From positions 1,299,501 to 1,363,500 of the forward strand of contig CM067077.1 of NCBI GenBank assembly GCA_033980235.1: a stretch of DNA of 64,000 bases. The letters are read 5' to 3'. The notes beneath the pieces are model-generated. The model made no database searches. It saw only the letters and a program-made list of their open reading frames with translations, and had not been told where the DNA came from. This stretch comes from Diadema setosum (taxonomy: Eukaryota > Echinodermata > Echinoidea > Diadematoida > Diadematidae). The number at the start of each line of letters is the position of its first letter. The first letter of the stretch is position 1. This document shows, piece after piece, positions 1-11,658 of this stretch. Both the position numbers and the translations under genes were made by a program.

Positions 1-1507
1 CTTTCACTTGTCCACACATTGAACATCCTACATTATCATATTAAACGAAATATCACTTGATTTAATTTGTTGGTAAATCACTTCAGTTACTTAACTTATA
101 GAAACAGCTGTTCATAATCTTCAAATCACAGTTAAATCTGTGACAGAAAAACACTGTAGCACTAATAGGTAAATATGGAACGAAATTTGGCATCAAAATG
201 GCAAAATGAAATAAGTATATCAGAATTGCTCTGAATTAAGGGTTTTGTTTTTGAATTTTGAAATGGCCTTTTTAATCCTTTACCTTTGAATTTCAAGAGA
301 TATGGAATAAAACTAGAAATGCTGCTATGGTAAGTGGTATGTATCCACCATAATGCATGCTTCTCCCAATAGGTCTATGTTACGTCTGGATGAGTGACGA
401 CAGTTTCACATAAGTGGCAAAATAGTAAAATGACAAATGTCACAAATGTCACAAATGTGTTGAGTGTTTACTTTCCTTGAACTAATTTTAACTGGATAAT
501 AGCTAAGAGAGAGTCTTATAGTCTAAGAAAGCAGGTATTTGGGGATTGAAGAAAGTTCTTTGATTTCATAATGCACATGAACCGATTTTATGTCCCATGT
601 GTATATCCACTTCTTCGCAGTAACAGATACCTGCTGTCAATACACTGTAAATGTCTACCTTTGCTCATCAAAATTCCTCTTACTCTGTCACGAAGAAAAC
701 TACGTTCAACTTGATGCATTATAACAAAATGTACTGTGAGTTTTGATTCAGCCAAAGTGATACCCCTTGCTCTTCACACAAGAAACACATTTGTATCTCT
801 GAAAAAGTAAACAGATTATGTACCATTGAGAAATGGGTAGGCCATAGATATGAATTGGATGGTGGTAGTAGACATACTGCATGTACATGTATTATTATCG
901 CACTGTTTGCACCATCAATTTTATTTCAAAGTACAATATTTCTTCCCATAGAACACAATTTTATACACCTGTGCATTTAGTGAAAGGAATTATCTTCATC
1001 ATGTAAAAGCACACTGGTCATATCATAATGCATCAAATCCATGTAGTGAGTGCTTGTTTTGCACGCTGCATAAATACAGCTTTACATCCAACTGGAGAGA
1101 AGTCATGACCCCCCCCCCCCCCCCCAAAAAAAAAAAAAAAAGGAAGATGTGTGAATCCGCTGAAAAGTCCTGAGAATACTTAGGCAAATGTCTATGGGAA
1201 ATGCGTGTTGTATCAAACTCAAAACGTCCTCAATGGGTTAACATGGTCTTCTCTATCAGTTCACCACTGAAGAGTAACTTTTGGACGAGGATCACATGAA
1301 TTAGTTTTGACCATCAGGCTAAATCTAATGGCAATCTCCTTACAGTACTCCCATCTGTTGAGGTAATCTCACTATGCACAACACCGCCCACTGGCACTGG
1401 TAAAACAGTCCAGGACTCAATCACCGTTGGACCAGTAATTTTTCAGGAATGGACCAGTAAAAATGGACAAACTGGGTTACCTACTGGTCAAACAGTTGGG
1501 TATGGCC

Positions 1508-1546
<39 letters not shown>

Positions 1547-2028
1547 GTTAGTGTGCAGCCATGTCATGCAAACCATTCAATTGTCTACTCATGTCCTGCA
1601 CACCGCAGGTACTATGTATATCAATCTGTTCGAACATACTATAACACACTGCTGAAATGTAATGAATGCTCTCAGGGAAATGAATAACTTAAAATGTAGC
1701 TGAATATCGCTAGATCCACGCAAGGTCAACTAAAGCAAGGTTGGTTGCACTTCATTTTCATTCTAAATAAGAAAATATAGATTTAGAAACAGCAGTGGCA
1801 ATTACAGGAATCTTCATGAAAGTAAAGCTCATGCTCGTGTATTTGATGTAGATTACTGGGAAGCATGTAAGATCCTATTGTACATAGAAGCTATGTGGAA
1901 GTTTGTGTTTTGCTTTTGTGTGAGCTTGGAGATCTAACTTCAATATAAGTAAAGAGAGGGCAGGTGTAGAACCCAAAGTAACCAAATCCTCACCCTGTTA
2001 CTAGCAATGTAAAAACCTCAAGAGTGAT
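1..2028. other. Intergenic stretch without recognisable gene
   Basis: No exon, RNA gene or inverted-repeat element could be supported here on either strand. A C run followed by an A run lies at about 1109-1141 and a 33-base A run at 1511-1543. The short open frame across the A run is an artefact of the homopolymer. The stretch lies 3' of the minus-strand gene ending at 2029, so it may contain its 3' UTR, but no clear polyadenylation site was picked out. Confidence 0.4.
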
Positions 2029-5000
2029 TCAATTTTCCATTAACATCTGAACCTTTAGAAATTCTTGCCTCTCCTTTGGCTGTAACACATACACTGCAGT
2101 CAACCTATAATTTTGTATGGTAAGCACTCAGGATTAGTATCATTTTTAGTGAACTGTTTCAGTTGCCAATATTCCTGCATCAAGTTAGTAGGCTCTGCCT
2201 GCAAAGAATATGTACACTACAAACACATTATTGTCAAATTTTTCAATTGATACTGCATCTGGTGCATGTGTACATGAGTACCTCAAACGGGCAAGGCAAA
2301 CTATGATTTGCAATGAATTCAAGCAACATATTAAAAGATTTCCTTGCTCATAACTATGATGGAAATCACATTTTAACCTTACAGTGTTAAGAGGCCAGAG
2401 ACGTACAATCACTGTAAGCAGCAAAACAAGAACCGTATTGAAGGATATTCTTATAACTTCAAGTTAACACACATGAGACATTAAAGCTCTAAATGAGAAT
2501 TTGTTGCCTAAATTCAGCTGAGGTAAAAGGTTTCTGTCCTATCAATGGGCCAGAAGAAGTAAAACCACCGTGAATTTATTGGGATATAACGTTAATCAAC
2601 TTTCCTATCTTAAGAACGAGATGCTGGAAATATTCAAAGCAATTTCCAGAATCGACCTGAATATATGGGATATTTAAGTTGATCAATCTTTGTACCTTGA
2701 ATGGTAATTACTTGGAATATCCTAATCTTGTAAGAGAGGTTTGGATGAAATATTGGTGCGCTCTTCGTGTTTGGCTATTCCAGCCCAAATGTGCACTACA
2801 CAGCCAAAGTTGAAGCAATCCCTGCAGAAATGTTGGTGCAGGTGCAGAGAACTGTTCCTTCCACCTCCACGAGAAGGCCATCTGGTGCAAAAGGAATCCC
2901 ACATATTACTAATAGGGACTTTCTGATTGTGTGGACACAGCCACGTTTCTTGTACAAGAGTGGTTCCAGATTGCTACAGTCCGTTTGTCACATCTGGGAT
3001 GATATCGCCCATTTTGATTTTCAGTGCACGTCGTTCACTACGTACTGCTATGACGTCATGGTTCCCTTTCCTCCAACAGGCTGGCGAATGGTTGCACTAA
3101 GCGATGACATCGCTCATGTTCTGAATATAGGTTGCAATGAAATCCTTGGCAGACGCGTTTTGCGATTCAGGCCTGGGATGTACTGGAGAACATGAACGTA
3201 CGCACAGTTCCTCAAAACAATGTCATTACCTCGACATCGACATTCAGGAGGTGAAATGGATTTGGATTTGGTCCCGCAGGTTCCTGGACAAATAGTGAGA
3301 AATGAATTTACAACAAATTTGTTAATAACAACAAACAAACTTTTCTTCACATTTTATCTAGTGCCATCAAAAGTGTAACATTCAAAAACATTATATTATC
3401 AGTAAGTTTCAAACCCCGGTTTACATTGAAAATATTACTACATGTATTATCTATGCTCAAAGTAACCATCACCTTTTATATTATTTGAGGTTGATGTGAA
3501 AAAAAAAAAGAAGCAGCATAATTGCAAAACTTATCAAATTTGCTTCAATAATATCTATCTAGTGCCAACCTTTCTTTTTTTTTTTTGGGGGGGGGGCAAA
3601 TAATCAACTTACAACTCTATAAACATTTACTTTCCACAAAACATTTGGAATGTACCAAAAGCTCTTCTTATTTTGTGACAAAATATCCAATCAAATATGG
3701 ACTCATTCCCTTTCAAATCATATTTCACTTTACACAAACCTGTGGTATTACAGCCAAGGTCTTCCATGATGGGTGCCCTTTTGATGAGAGTCCTTGCAGC
3801 TTCAGAGCATTGTAAGGGTGAAGAGAACCTAAGTGTGAATCTATGGGCAGAAAAAAAAAAAGAAAACAGGAAAAAAGGGGACAGTTTACCTTATTTGAGA
3901 TAAAGGAATTGGTCACTTTATCTGATTGATAATTCATAGGAATTACCACCATGTCATATACATCCTACATATACAGTGGACTCCCGTTAATAACGAAGTC
4001 CTCGGGACCGGCAGTTTTCTTTCTTTATATCGGAATTTTGTTATAACCGAACAAAGAAACAATATACATAGAGTGGATGAGATTGCAGCCCAAATTTTTA
4101 CTTCGTTATAACCGGATTTTCGTTATAACCGTGTTCGTTATAACGGGAGCGCACTGTAATAGGAAAATCATAGTTTACGATATTTGCAAAGTCATTCTTT
4201 CTGCAAAGGTCTTGTAAGAATAACAGTAATTCACAGCCTGTCATGGACCACACATAACACGTATCTTGCCACTTGTTAACTGATGCTACATCCAGCAGTC
4301 ATGGGGCCATCATGTCACTGCCACACAATCAGTAGTAGGCCCTACCCAAAAATGGACATGCATCTTCTGGTGTTACAAGTCACAATTTACCAAATGATAG
4401 TATGACCCAGGGCTGAAGTCATGTAACTACGTGTACATCATGTAGTATTGTGCTCTGCATGGTTCTTTAACTTCTTTCCCGTTTTAACTACAGTACTTAT
4501 GTGTCATTAAAAGACTTACCATTACCAAGTACAATGTTTGATAACGTCCTTGAAGAGTTCTTGAATAATCTTTGCTCTCCACTGACTTCCAGATGGTTAG
4601 AAGAGATGCGTTCCTCTCCTTTGTCACATCCATTCACAAGTGACATGAAGTAATCAACAGCTTGGTAGTGAAACAACTGCATTAGGAGCTGCTTGTCTAA
4701 ATAACAATAACAAAAAAAAAAGAAATGTGTAATTGGTAGCATTAATGTGAGGTTTAGGTCTTACATCAGTTTCTTGTACCGTGATAAGTATTTATTGCCT
4801 TGTAAATTCAGAAAGGGAAAATGTTTGGGTCACACCTGCTTCCAATGAGAATAAAAGTTTGTGAAGGTAGGAATACACTGATGAATATTGCAAGTGACAT
4901 CAACAATAGGTTCATAAATTTTACTGGAATGGGTAAACTCCCGAGTGTCTCGAGTATTGATGATGTAATATAAATAGCAGTAGCAGCACAGCTAGACTGG

Positions 5001-6590
5001 GATGTTCTACACTGTCTTTTCAAAGAGGCCATCATAAATTCATAAAAAGCACATTTAAAACTACAGTGAATATTGGTAACTATACACAGCCCTGTCACTG
5101 TACAGAAGTCGCAACAGGCATGCTTCACATGACGTCTGGTTGGGCTAGGGATGGGGAGACATTATGAGTACACTCTATGATTTTTGGGACAGTATCAGCT
5201 TTTAAGTCAATGAACTTATATTCCCTTTTACATGCAATGTTACAATTGTGTTGACTGTATCCATGGGAATGAAGGCCTATCAATGCATACGCAGAATGAA
5301 ATTACATTGAATGGAAGATCTTTACACTCTTGGCACAGTCAGCATTTGGATTTATATTTCAATTACAAATATATCATCCAGTCATCAGACTCTGTATATC
5401 TTAGAAGTTAGACTATTAATACATTGTATTAGAGATCTACCCAGTCTATGTAGTTGACTAGACATCACTTAGTCTTGGTCTGCCTTGTGTCCATCCAGCT
5501 TATTAATTCTGATTACAATAGAATCTATAGACCCTACTATAAAAGTTTGAACTCAATCGGCCATGGGAAAATGATAAGATAAGGTGATAGACTAACTTGT
5601 TAAGACATTGCAATTCACTTGATTCAGTGTGGTTCACTTGATTAAATCAGGGGTGGGTACAGGAATTCCATAAAGGGGAGGGGTCTTTACAAAATCAAAT
5701 GGGAGATGCAGGCTCCCCCCCCCATATTTAACTTATTATTTCTTTGTTTTGGTTCAATCTAATAAAGAGGGAGCAGGCGCCCGGGTGCACCCCCCTCTGG
5801 ATCCGCCTTTTTATTGGTAAATTAAATTCAAACGGCCACGCGTTGTATGTGTATGACGTGTAAACCAAAGGTATCCTGTAGTCTGTGGTCTATGTTGGAT
5901 GTCACACACTGGGCTATCGAAAACATAATTTTATGAGGGTTACAATACAAGGAACTCTTTCCTAGAGGGATGCAACTGTTTAACCTTACCATCTAAAGCA
6001 GCCCAGTAACAGCACAAACCATTGCTGCCTTTCAAGATGCTCCCCTTCCACTCAAACCAGCCATTAGAAGAATGAATTTTAAAAAGCCTTCTGTTGGGAG
6101 ACAGGATGCTACAATTCATGAGTATTTTTTGACTCGCACATGGAACATGTTTTGGTGCCCATGTTTTAATCATGAAGATGTATCTTGCTTGGTATAACTT
6201 GTGCACCATCATCATACAGTGACATAGGCTAGAGCTCTACTGCCACTGCACGACCCTAACCCCTGGGCGCTCCTTGTACACATTTATTCTCGCGTTGGGG
6301 CTGGTCGCAGTTGGCACTACTATTCAGTACAGTGCAGTGTGTACGCTATGCGTATGGAGCAGCTGGTCGCAGTTAACAGTAACACTGCACCACTGTACTG
6401 TATAGTTTGGCTGTAATGTTATTATTGGGACTGTAGACAACATTTCGATAAACAGGCCTTAGAACTGTTATTGGTCTAGACACTATATATACAATGAACA
6501 TTCTAGATAACAATGTCTTTAGATCCTCAGACAGACTCTTTGTAAGTCCGTTGTGATTCGTCATGATCATGCACTCACTCACCGTGACAT
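2029..6590 (-). CDS. Six-exon gene for a 183-aa protein of unknown family
   Basis: Six minus-strand exons join without a stop: 6590-6583 (ATGTCACG), 6090-5990, 4696-4520, 3799-3740, 2411-2282 and 2104-2029 (TGA). Their lengths total 552 nt, which is exactly 184 codons. Phases agree at every junction (2, 1, 1, 1, 2). The donors are GTGAGT, GTAAGG, GTAAGT, GTTTGT and GTACTC. Exons 2, 3 and 5 have good pyrimidine-rich acceptors; exons 4 and 6 have weaker ones. The protein starts MSRRLFKIHSSNGWFEWKG, has a helical middle (KQLLMQLFHYQAVDYFMSL), a Leu/Cys-rich stretch near residues 135-155 (GNLLICCLNSLQIIVCLAR) and ends KERQEFLKVQMLMEN. No signal peptide or clear membrane anchor is evident. I do not recognise the family. 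The helical repeats could be ARM/HEAT-like, but that is a guess. Exons 2 and 3 are the most secure; the first and last junctions are the least. A MITE sits in intron 3 at 3974-4156. Confidence 0.5.
3974..4156. mobile_element. Short TIR element, CAGTG...CACTG family, copy 1
   Basis: This 183-bp inverted-repeat element starts CAGTGGACTCCCGTTA and ends with the inverse, TAACGGGAGCGCACTG. It is flanked on both sides by TA (3972-3973 and 4157-4158). Inside, ATAACGAAG and CTTCGTTATAA repeat the symmetry. The TA target and CAGTG ends fit Tc1/mariner/pogo-type non-autonomous elements; this is inference from ends only. It lies in intron 3 of the 183-aa gene. Confidence 0.7.
5640..5815. repeat. GGATCC/poly-C type degraded repeat
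   Basis: The stretch contains a C run at 5716-5724 and ends CCCCCCTCTGGATCCGCC. The same GGCGGATCCAG terminus appears at 16167. It is probably a degraded short inverted-repeat element in intron 2 of the 183-aa gene. The left boundary is uncertain. Confidence 0.35.
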
Positions 6591-6900
6591 TACGAGAAGT
6601 GGTAAACACGTCTAGTCCAGTGTCGAAGTTGTGCATGCATCAGTTAATGGCCTTCTGTCGACTGCTTGAATTGAAGATCCTTGCAGTTGCACGTTTTTTA
6701 CCAGCTGAAGAGCGATAATAAATGTTTAATCTCACTGGTTAGCTTGATGATCGCCACATTTTGTCGCTCGGTTACATTCGGTTACGTGTAAGCTGTATGC
6801 AACGCGATCATCCTGCGTGAAAACCTACCGCTCGGCGACACGTACACGTCGTCGCCGCTCCAGATATTTGAATGAGTGGCCAACTTAGCGAGTTGTACAG
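6591..6900 (-). promoter_or_regulatory. Probable 5' UTR and promoter region of the 183-aa gene
   Basis: This lies directly upstream of the proposed ATG at 6590. The stretch 6760-6870 has clearly more CpG than its surroundings. Two upstream ATGs near 6630-6636 are out of phase with the splice chain. No TATA box or initiator is asserted. The assignment rests on position and base composition only. Confidence 0.25.
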
Positions 6901-8114
6901 ATGAGGAAAAAAAGAATAACTAAAATAATCATACGTAAATTTTTAAGTAAATATATCATAAACGATTATATTTTAAACATTTTTAGCAATTTTTTATGCA
7001 ATTACATTAATTAATTGAGTATATCATTCAGAAAATAACACTGATTTTTGATAATCGCAGGAGTTGATTTCCTTCTTTTCGCTTATTGGTCAACTAGTTT
7101 GGCGGTAGGTATTCTCGTTATCAGAACGTGATTTTAACAACCGTAAAGCCCCCGAAAAAAACATTTCCAAGATTGCAGGTGTATTGACACTTTGTCTTAA
7201 AACACGGTACTTGCAAGTTTTAGGTATACCGAAATATGCAAAATGTGTACTTTGACATAACCGTTGTATCCACTACCAAGATGTAATGTAACATGTACAT
7301 GCATAATTGGTCTTTGTGTCAAGACTATTCACGGTACCGACAAGTAGGAACACCTACCCTCAAGGATGTTTGCCCGTTCGCGTACCGACGAGTACCCTTA
7401 GACGAACTTACTTGCTCTCAAGCCCGATACGGGTACGCAGGCGGAAACGCCTACCCCAATTGTACCGCTAGTTTTTAGTGTGTAGATATACTAAAACCAG
7501 CAAAATTCTTTTGGAGCTGTCATTCTTCATAAGGCGCCATCACCTTTACCAATTGTTTAATTTTCATTTCAATAATCATAATGCTTTCGAAATCATCGAT
7601 GTCCCGATGACAATCGAGCTTATCAGTCGCGTTGTAGCAGATGTTAGATTTCTTATAAGGGTAAAATCTTAATGCAGTGTAAGTATCGTTTGGTAACAGG
7701 CCACAATATATTCAGATATTATGCATGCTCTGTTCATAAAAAAAAAAAGTTATCCTTAATTAAAAACCACAAAGATACCGGTGGACTTCTGTATAACCTA
7801 GCAACAGCAAGCATTGTACGAGTATGCGTGTATGTATTTACTATTGTTTGTATGTTTTTCTTCTTCAACATCATTTTGTTGGACAAACATGGCTCAGCAT
7901 GATAGTGCTTGCATCAGGTCGTAATATTGCAACCATGTAACCATTGTAACTTTTCCTATCCTTTCTGTCTATCTTCAAAAGTATGCAATGATATTCGTAG
8001 TTATTCTGCTTTGTTGTACTTATCATTATTTTATCATAAACATTACGATTTATAATACGTAATGAATATTCTTTTTTACTCTTTCTTTCCGCTTTGGCGG
8101 ACGACCGAGCCCAG
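6901..8114. other. Spacer between divergent loci; no first P450 exon found
   Basis: No exon encoding the usual P450 hydrophobic anchor and proline-rich hinge was found here on the plus strand. A GC-richer patch at about 7330-7470 (CGGTAC, GTAGG motifs on both sides) may be a degraded inverted repeat. Otherwise the stretch is ordinary AT-rich sequence. Confidence 0.35.
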
Positions 8115-8555
8115 AGATCTACCAGGAACTATCTAGACGATACGGTCCCATATTCAGCGTGCGGAGGGGACCATACTTGACCGTTGTATTAAATGACAAA
8201 CTCTCCATTAGGGAGGCTTTGGTAAAGAATGGTGATGCATTCTCTGATCGCTTTGTTCCAAAATACATACATGTACTTGAAGGCATTCCTGACAAGAACA
8301 AGAGCGGTAAGTGTAGACAAACACAGTACTTATTTTCCTCGTTTAGAAATAAGTACTTAAAAATGCATTCATTGGCACATTTTGCTGGCTGATATTATTG
8401 TGAAAGTTAAGGAATGTTCTTTTCCTTTTTCACCCTATCAATAAATTGTATACCCATAAATTTCATTTATTATATCTTGCAATGTTAACACTATTATTCT
8501 AATGCGAAGAAATAAAAAAAAAATGTATCTACAAGTTTTGCTGGAGATGAAAAAA

Positions 8556-8612
8556 ATGAATGAATGAATGATTGAATGAATGAATGGAATGAATGAATGA
8601 ATGAATGCATGG
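8556..8612. repeat. (GAAT)n microsatellite
   Basis: About fourteen imperfect GAAT/GATT units, ending just before the TIR element at 8634. It lies in the first visible P450 intron. Confidence 0.8.
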
Positions 8613-8633
8613 ATTAATTCCATTCCACTCATA

Positions 8634-8838
8634 CAGTGCACTCCTGATATAACGAAGTCCTGATCAAGATCGGCATTGTTTTTTTTTTTCTTATAATACA
8701 AACATAAAAAAAAAAAAGACATACGAAAAAAAAACCCCACAAAAACAATCATAGAGCAGATAATGTTGCGGCCTGAATTTTTGCTCCGTTGTAAGCGGAA
8801 TTTCGTCCTAACCGCATTCTTATAAAGAAAGTGCACTG
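8634..8838. mobile_element. Short TIR element, CAGTG...CACTG family, copy 2
   Basis: It starts CAGTGCACTCCTGATATAAC and ends with GTGCACTG. It matches the element at 3974-4156 in ends and in the internal AACGAAGTCC block. A TA precedes it; the right flank is no longer TA, and the interior is more decayed, with A and T runs. Confidence 0.6.
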
Positions 8839-8865
8839 CATTATTGATTATTCAAGACCAATGTA

Positions 8866-9161
8866 CTCTCTAAAATAAAATCGAGTGAAAATATTCACTC
8901 TTAAAGGAGTGAATACAAAAAAGAGTGAATTTAGAGTGAAATTGGAGTGAATTTTGAGTGGAAATGCTAATTTTCACTCATTTTGGAGTGACCTCAGGGA
9001 TCACTCGAAGATTTAGGAGTGATCCCTGAGGTCACTCCAAAACGAGTGAAAATAAACATTTTCACTCAAAATTCACTCCAATTTCACTCTAAATTCACTC
9101 TTTTTTGTATTCACTCCTTTAAGAGTGAATATTTTCACTCGATTTTTTTTTTTTTAGAGAG
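8866..9161. mobile_element. Near-perfect snapback element built of GAGTGAA motifs
   Basis: The two halves are almost exact reverse complements around a short centre (GAAGATTTAG) near 9012. The ends are CTCTCTAAAA and TTTTAGAGAG. TA flanks both sides (8864-8865 and 9162-9163), which is consistent with a Tc1/mariner-type target duplication. Each arm is about 140 bp and is made of iterated GAGTGAA / TTCACTC words. No coding capacity. It lies in a P450 intron. Confidence 0.8.
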
Positions 9162-10084
9162 TAATCCCAATTCCGAGTTTGCACAAACCAAAGGAACAGT
9201 TGTGGGGTCATGAAGAACTTACTAACTGTGATTAGTGGTTGGGAAAAAGTTTCTTGTTAACTCCAAAATACGTCATTAGCTGGATTTCAGATTGTGATTA
9301 GGTCTTGGGTTGAATAGTACTGTCCAATTTCTCATACAAAAGCTCAATGCAAATATAAAAGATTTAGCATTTTTGGACATTGACTGGGAGTAACTTGGCG
9401 GATATTGGGAGGATAGATGCCTGTATTTTTTTTTTTTTGTTATCAATGTATTATCATTTTTTTTTTTTCGTTACGAGTTGTCTTTATATTTTCTATCATA
9501 TTATATTTCTTTTTTTTTTTTGGTCGATACGTACCAGCTGATAAACAGTCATTGGCTGAAGCAGGTCCATGCTAAAATGGAATAAATGAACTGACAGACT
9601 GAATCGAATAAGACATTATGAGTACTTGTTATTATTGTTTGCACTGGCAAGCATCTAAACGCCTGGTCGATGAAACCGAGCTAAATAGAAATTTGTCATT
9701 TTATTCTTACCTGAAGTTTTTATGCCTCCGCCACTAAGTGGTGCCGGAAGCATTATGTTTTAGGGTTGTTCGTCCGTCCGTCCGTAATGAATTTTGTGGA
9801 TAGGGTAACTATCAAAATCTTTTGAGGTATCCTAATGAAACTTGGCATGTATGTGTATTAGTGGGTGAAGTTGTGCCTATCAACTTTTAGGTGCACATGA
9901 TGCCTGAAGATATTTTCTTGAAACGTAGTGTATACATGTATTACCCCATTGAGATTCTCTGGTGAAAAGGTTGGGTCATGAGGTGAAAGGTGAAAGGTCA
10001 AAAGGTCAACTAATTATATTAAAACTTCACCTTTTTCTCTGTTCCTTGGAATCGTTCAAGGTATCTTCATGGTACATACTATAT

Positions 10085-11658
10085 GTGACTCTGCATCACA
10101 AAACCAACAAAGAAGTTGCCAGACATGGATTTTTAGTAAGGACAGATTCTGTAAGAGCAGACTCTAAGCTTTCAATGATGCATAACTCAATTCAAATGGA
10201 CTTTCCTATCAACCTATCCAAATACTTGAAAGAAAGCACACACTCTGGAAAAGTGTGAACTGAGAAAAGACGCTCTGAAGTACCGTATGTCCCCCCAAAA
10301 AAATTACAACGGGGCCCTAGGCAATAATATCTTTAAAAATATTCCATCAATCTAAATACAAATTCAGGGTGTGAAACTATAACTCATTGCCCACATCTTA
10401 CAGAAAACTCCATTCGATTTGTCTCAGTGGTCAAAGAGAAATGAGGAATTTTGTAGAGGATGTCGAGAATCTGTTTGTCCAAGTTCTATCTATTGTTCAC
10501 ATACAAAATCATTGAAGTGCTAAACTTGGAAGAATTATACCCATGACATGCTTTACTACAATCCCCATTTCTCTGTGACCGCTTAACCAAATCGAATGGG
10601 GATTTCTGCAAAATAGAGCTAAGATGTTATATTTTAAGACCCTGCAGTAGCATTGAAAAAAAAAATAATCTCATTGGATGTTATCAATGCGAAAATGATT
10701 GTAATTTTTGTGGGACATACTGCAGTATGTCCCTCAAAAATGACACTCAAATTTTCGAATTGATAACATGCAAAATGATCGATCTGTCTAAGTGCTACTT
10801 CCGGGTCTTAAAATATAACATCTTAGCTCTATTTTGCAGAAAACCTCATTCAATTTGGTTAAGCGATCACACAGAAATGTTGATTGTTGTAAAGCATGTC
10901 ATGAGTCTAATTTTTCAAATTTTAGCAATTCCATGCTCTAGCAGTCTAGTGCGTGAATAATAGAACTTGGACAAAAGAGATTCCCGACATCCTCTACAAA
11001 TTTCCTCATTTCTCTTTAACCACTGAAGCAAATCGAATGGGGTTTTCTGTATTATGTGGGCAATGAGTTATAGTTTCATACCCTGAATTTGTATATAGAT
11101 TGATTCACCACTTTTGAAGATATCATTGCGGGGGGTCCCGTTGCAATTTTTTTTTAAATATACTGTACAGGGTCTATTCAAGTGCTTAATCTATACCAAG
11201 CCGTGCTTGCTGTGTGATGAGAGGGACAAAACACAGGATGTAAACAACCTTAATAACAAAAAATGAAGGGATTATCAGTTTTCGCTGAAATTGAGCATTC
11301 TTGATAAACATATTCTGTTCATAGATGTCAATTTTCAAAGCGGTAGCATCATCTTTTCAAAAGTTATTAGAGTTGAAAGTGAAGAGTGTGCAAAGGATTT
11401 CAAGAAATGAAAGGGGCCTCTAAGACATAGCTGATCATTCTTCTCTCTCCCCGAACAAGGGCTGTAGAAAAACCGCTCAAAACACACTTTCCCGTTCATG
11501 TTATGATTCCAAACTTAAAAATAACGCAGAAGAAGGAGAGTTCTTTCAGAAAATATGAAAAACTCAAGATTGACTCGATTGAACTATTTCACCTTTTTTG
11601 AGTCCTCGTGTAAAATCAAGGGGTGCGACTTTTTGTTCGTTTTGTGATGCACGGTCAC
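10085..11658. mobile_element. MITE-A copy (GTGAC...GTCAC), interrupted
   Basis: MITE-A is the most frequent family in the window. Its ends are GTGACCCTGCACCTCAAAAC and the inverse. Here the left arm is 10085-10282 and the right arm 11166-11658, split by the palindromic element between them. The left flank is ATAT and the right flank ATAA, close to a 4-bp target duplication. It lies inside the CTCCGCC element, which is inside a P450 intron. Confidence 0.65.
10283..11165. mobile_element. 880-bp palindromic TIR element
   Basis: Two ~440-bp halves are inverted copies of each other. They meet at 10724 in the junction GGGACATACTGCAGTATGTCCC, here given as arms GGGACATACTG and CAGTATGTCCC. The outer ends repeat the GTATGTCCC / AAATATACTG signature. 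TA flanks both sides (10281-10282 and 11166-11167). MITE-A reads through from GAAGTA to CAGGGTCTATTC without it, so the boundaries are secure. A related piece occurs at 18133-19250. Confidence 0.7.

Noticed and set aside
1463..1687. Open frame with a poly-Lys stretch
   Set aside because: Produced by a 33-base A run; no exon features.
2767..3195. 142-aa plus-strand open frame
   Set aside because: It lies in an intron of the minus-strand gene, shows no domain I know, and overlaps equally open frames on the other strand. No splice or promoter support.
4836..4950. Possible extra minus-strand exon ending THSSKIYEPIVDVTCNIHQC...
   Set aside because: Its donor phase (0) does not fit the exon at 4696-4520 (phase 1), whereas skipping it gives a perfect in-phase join from 5990 to 4696.
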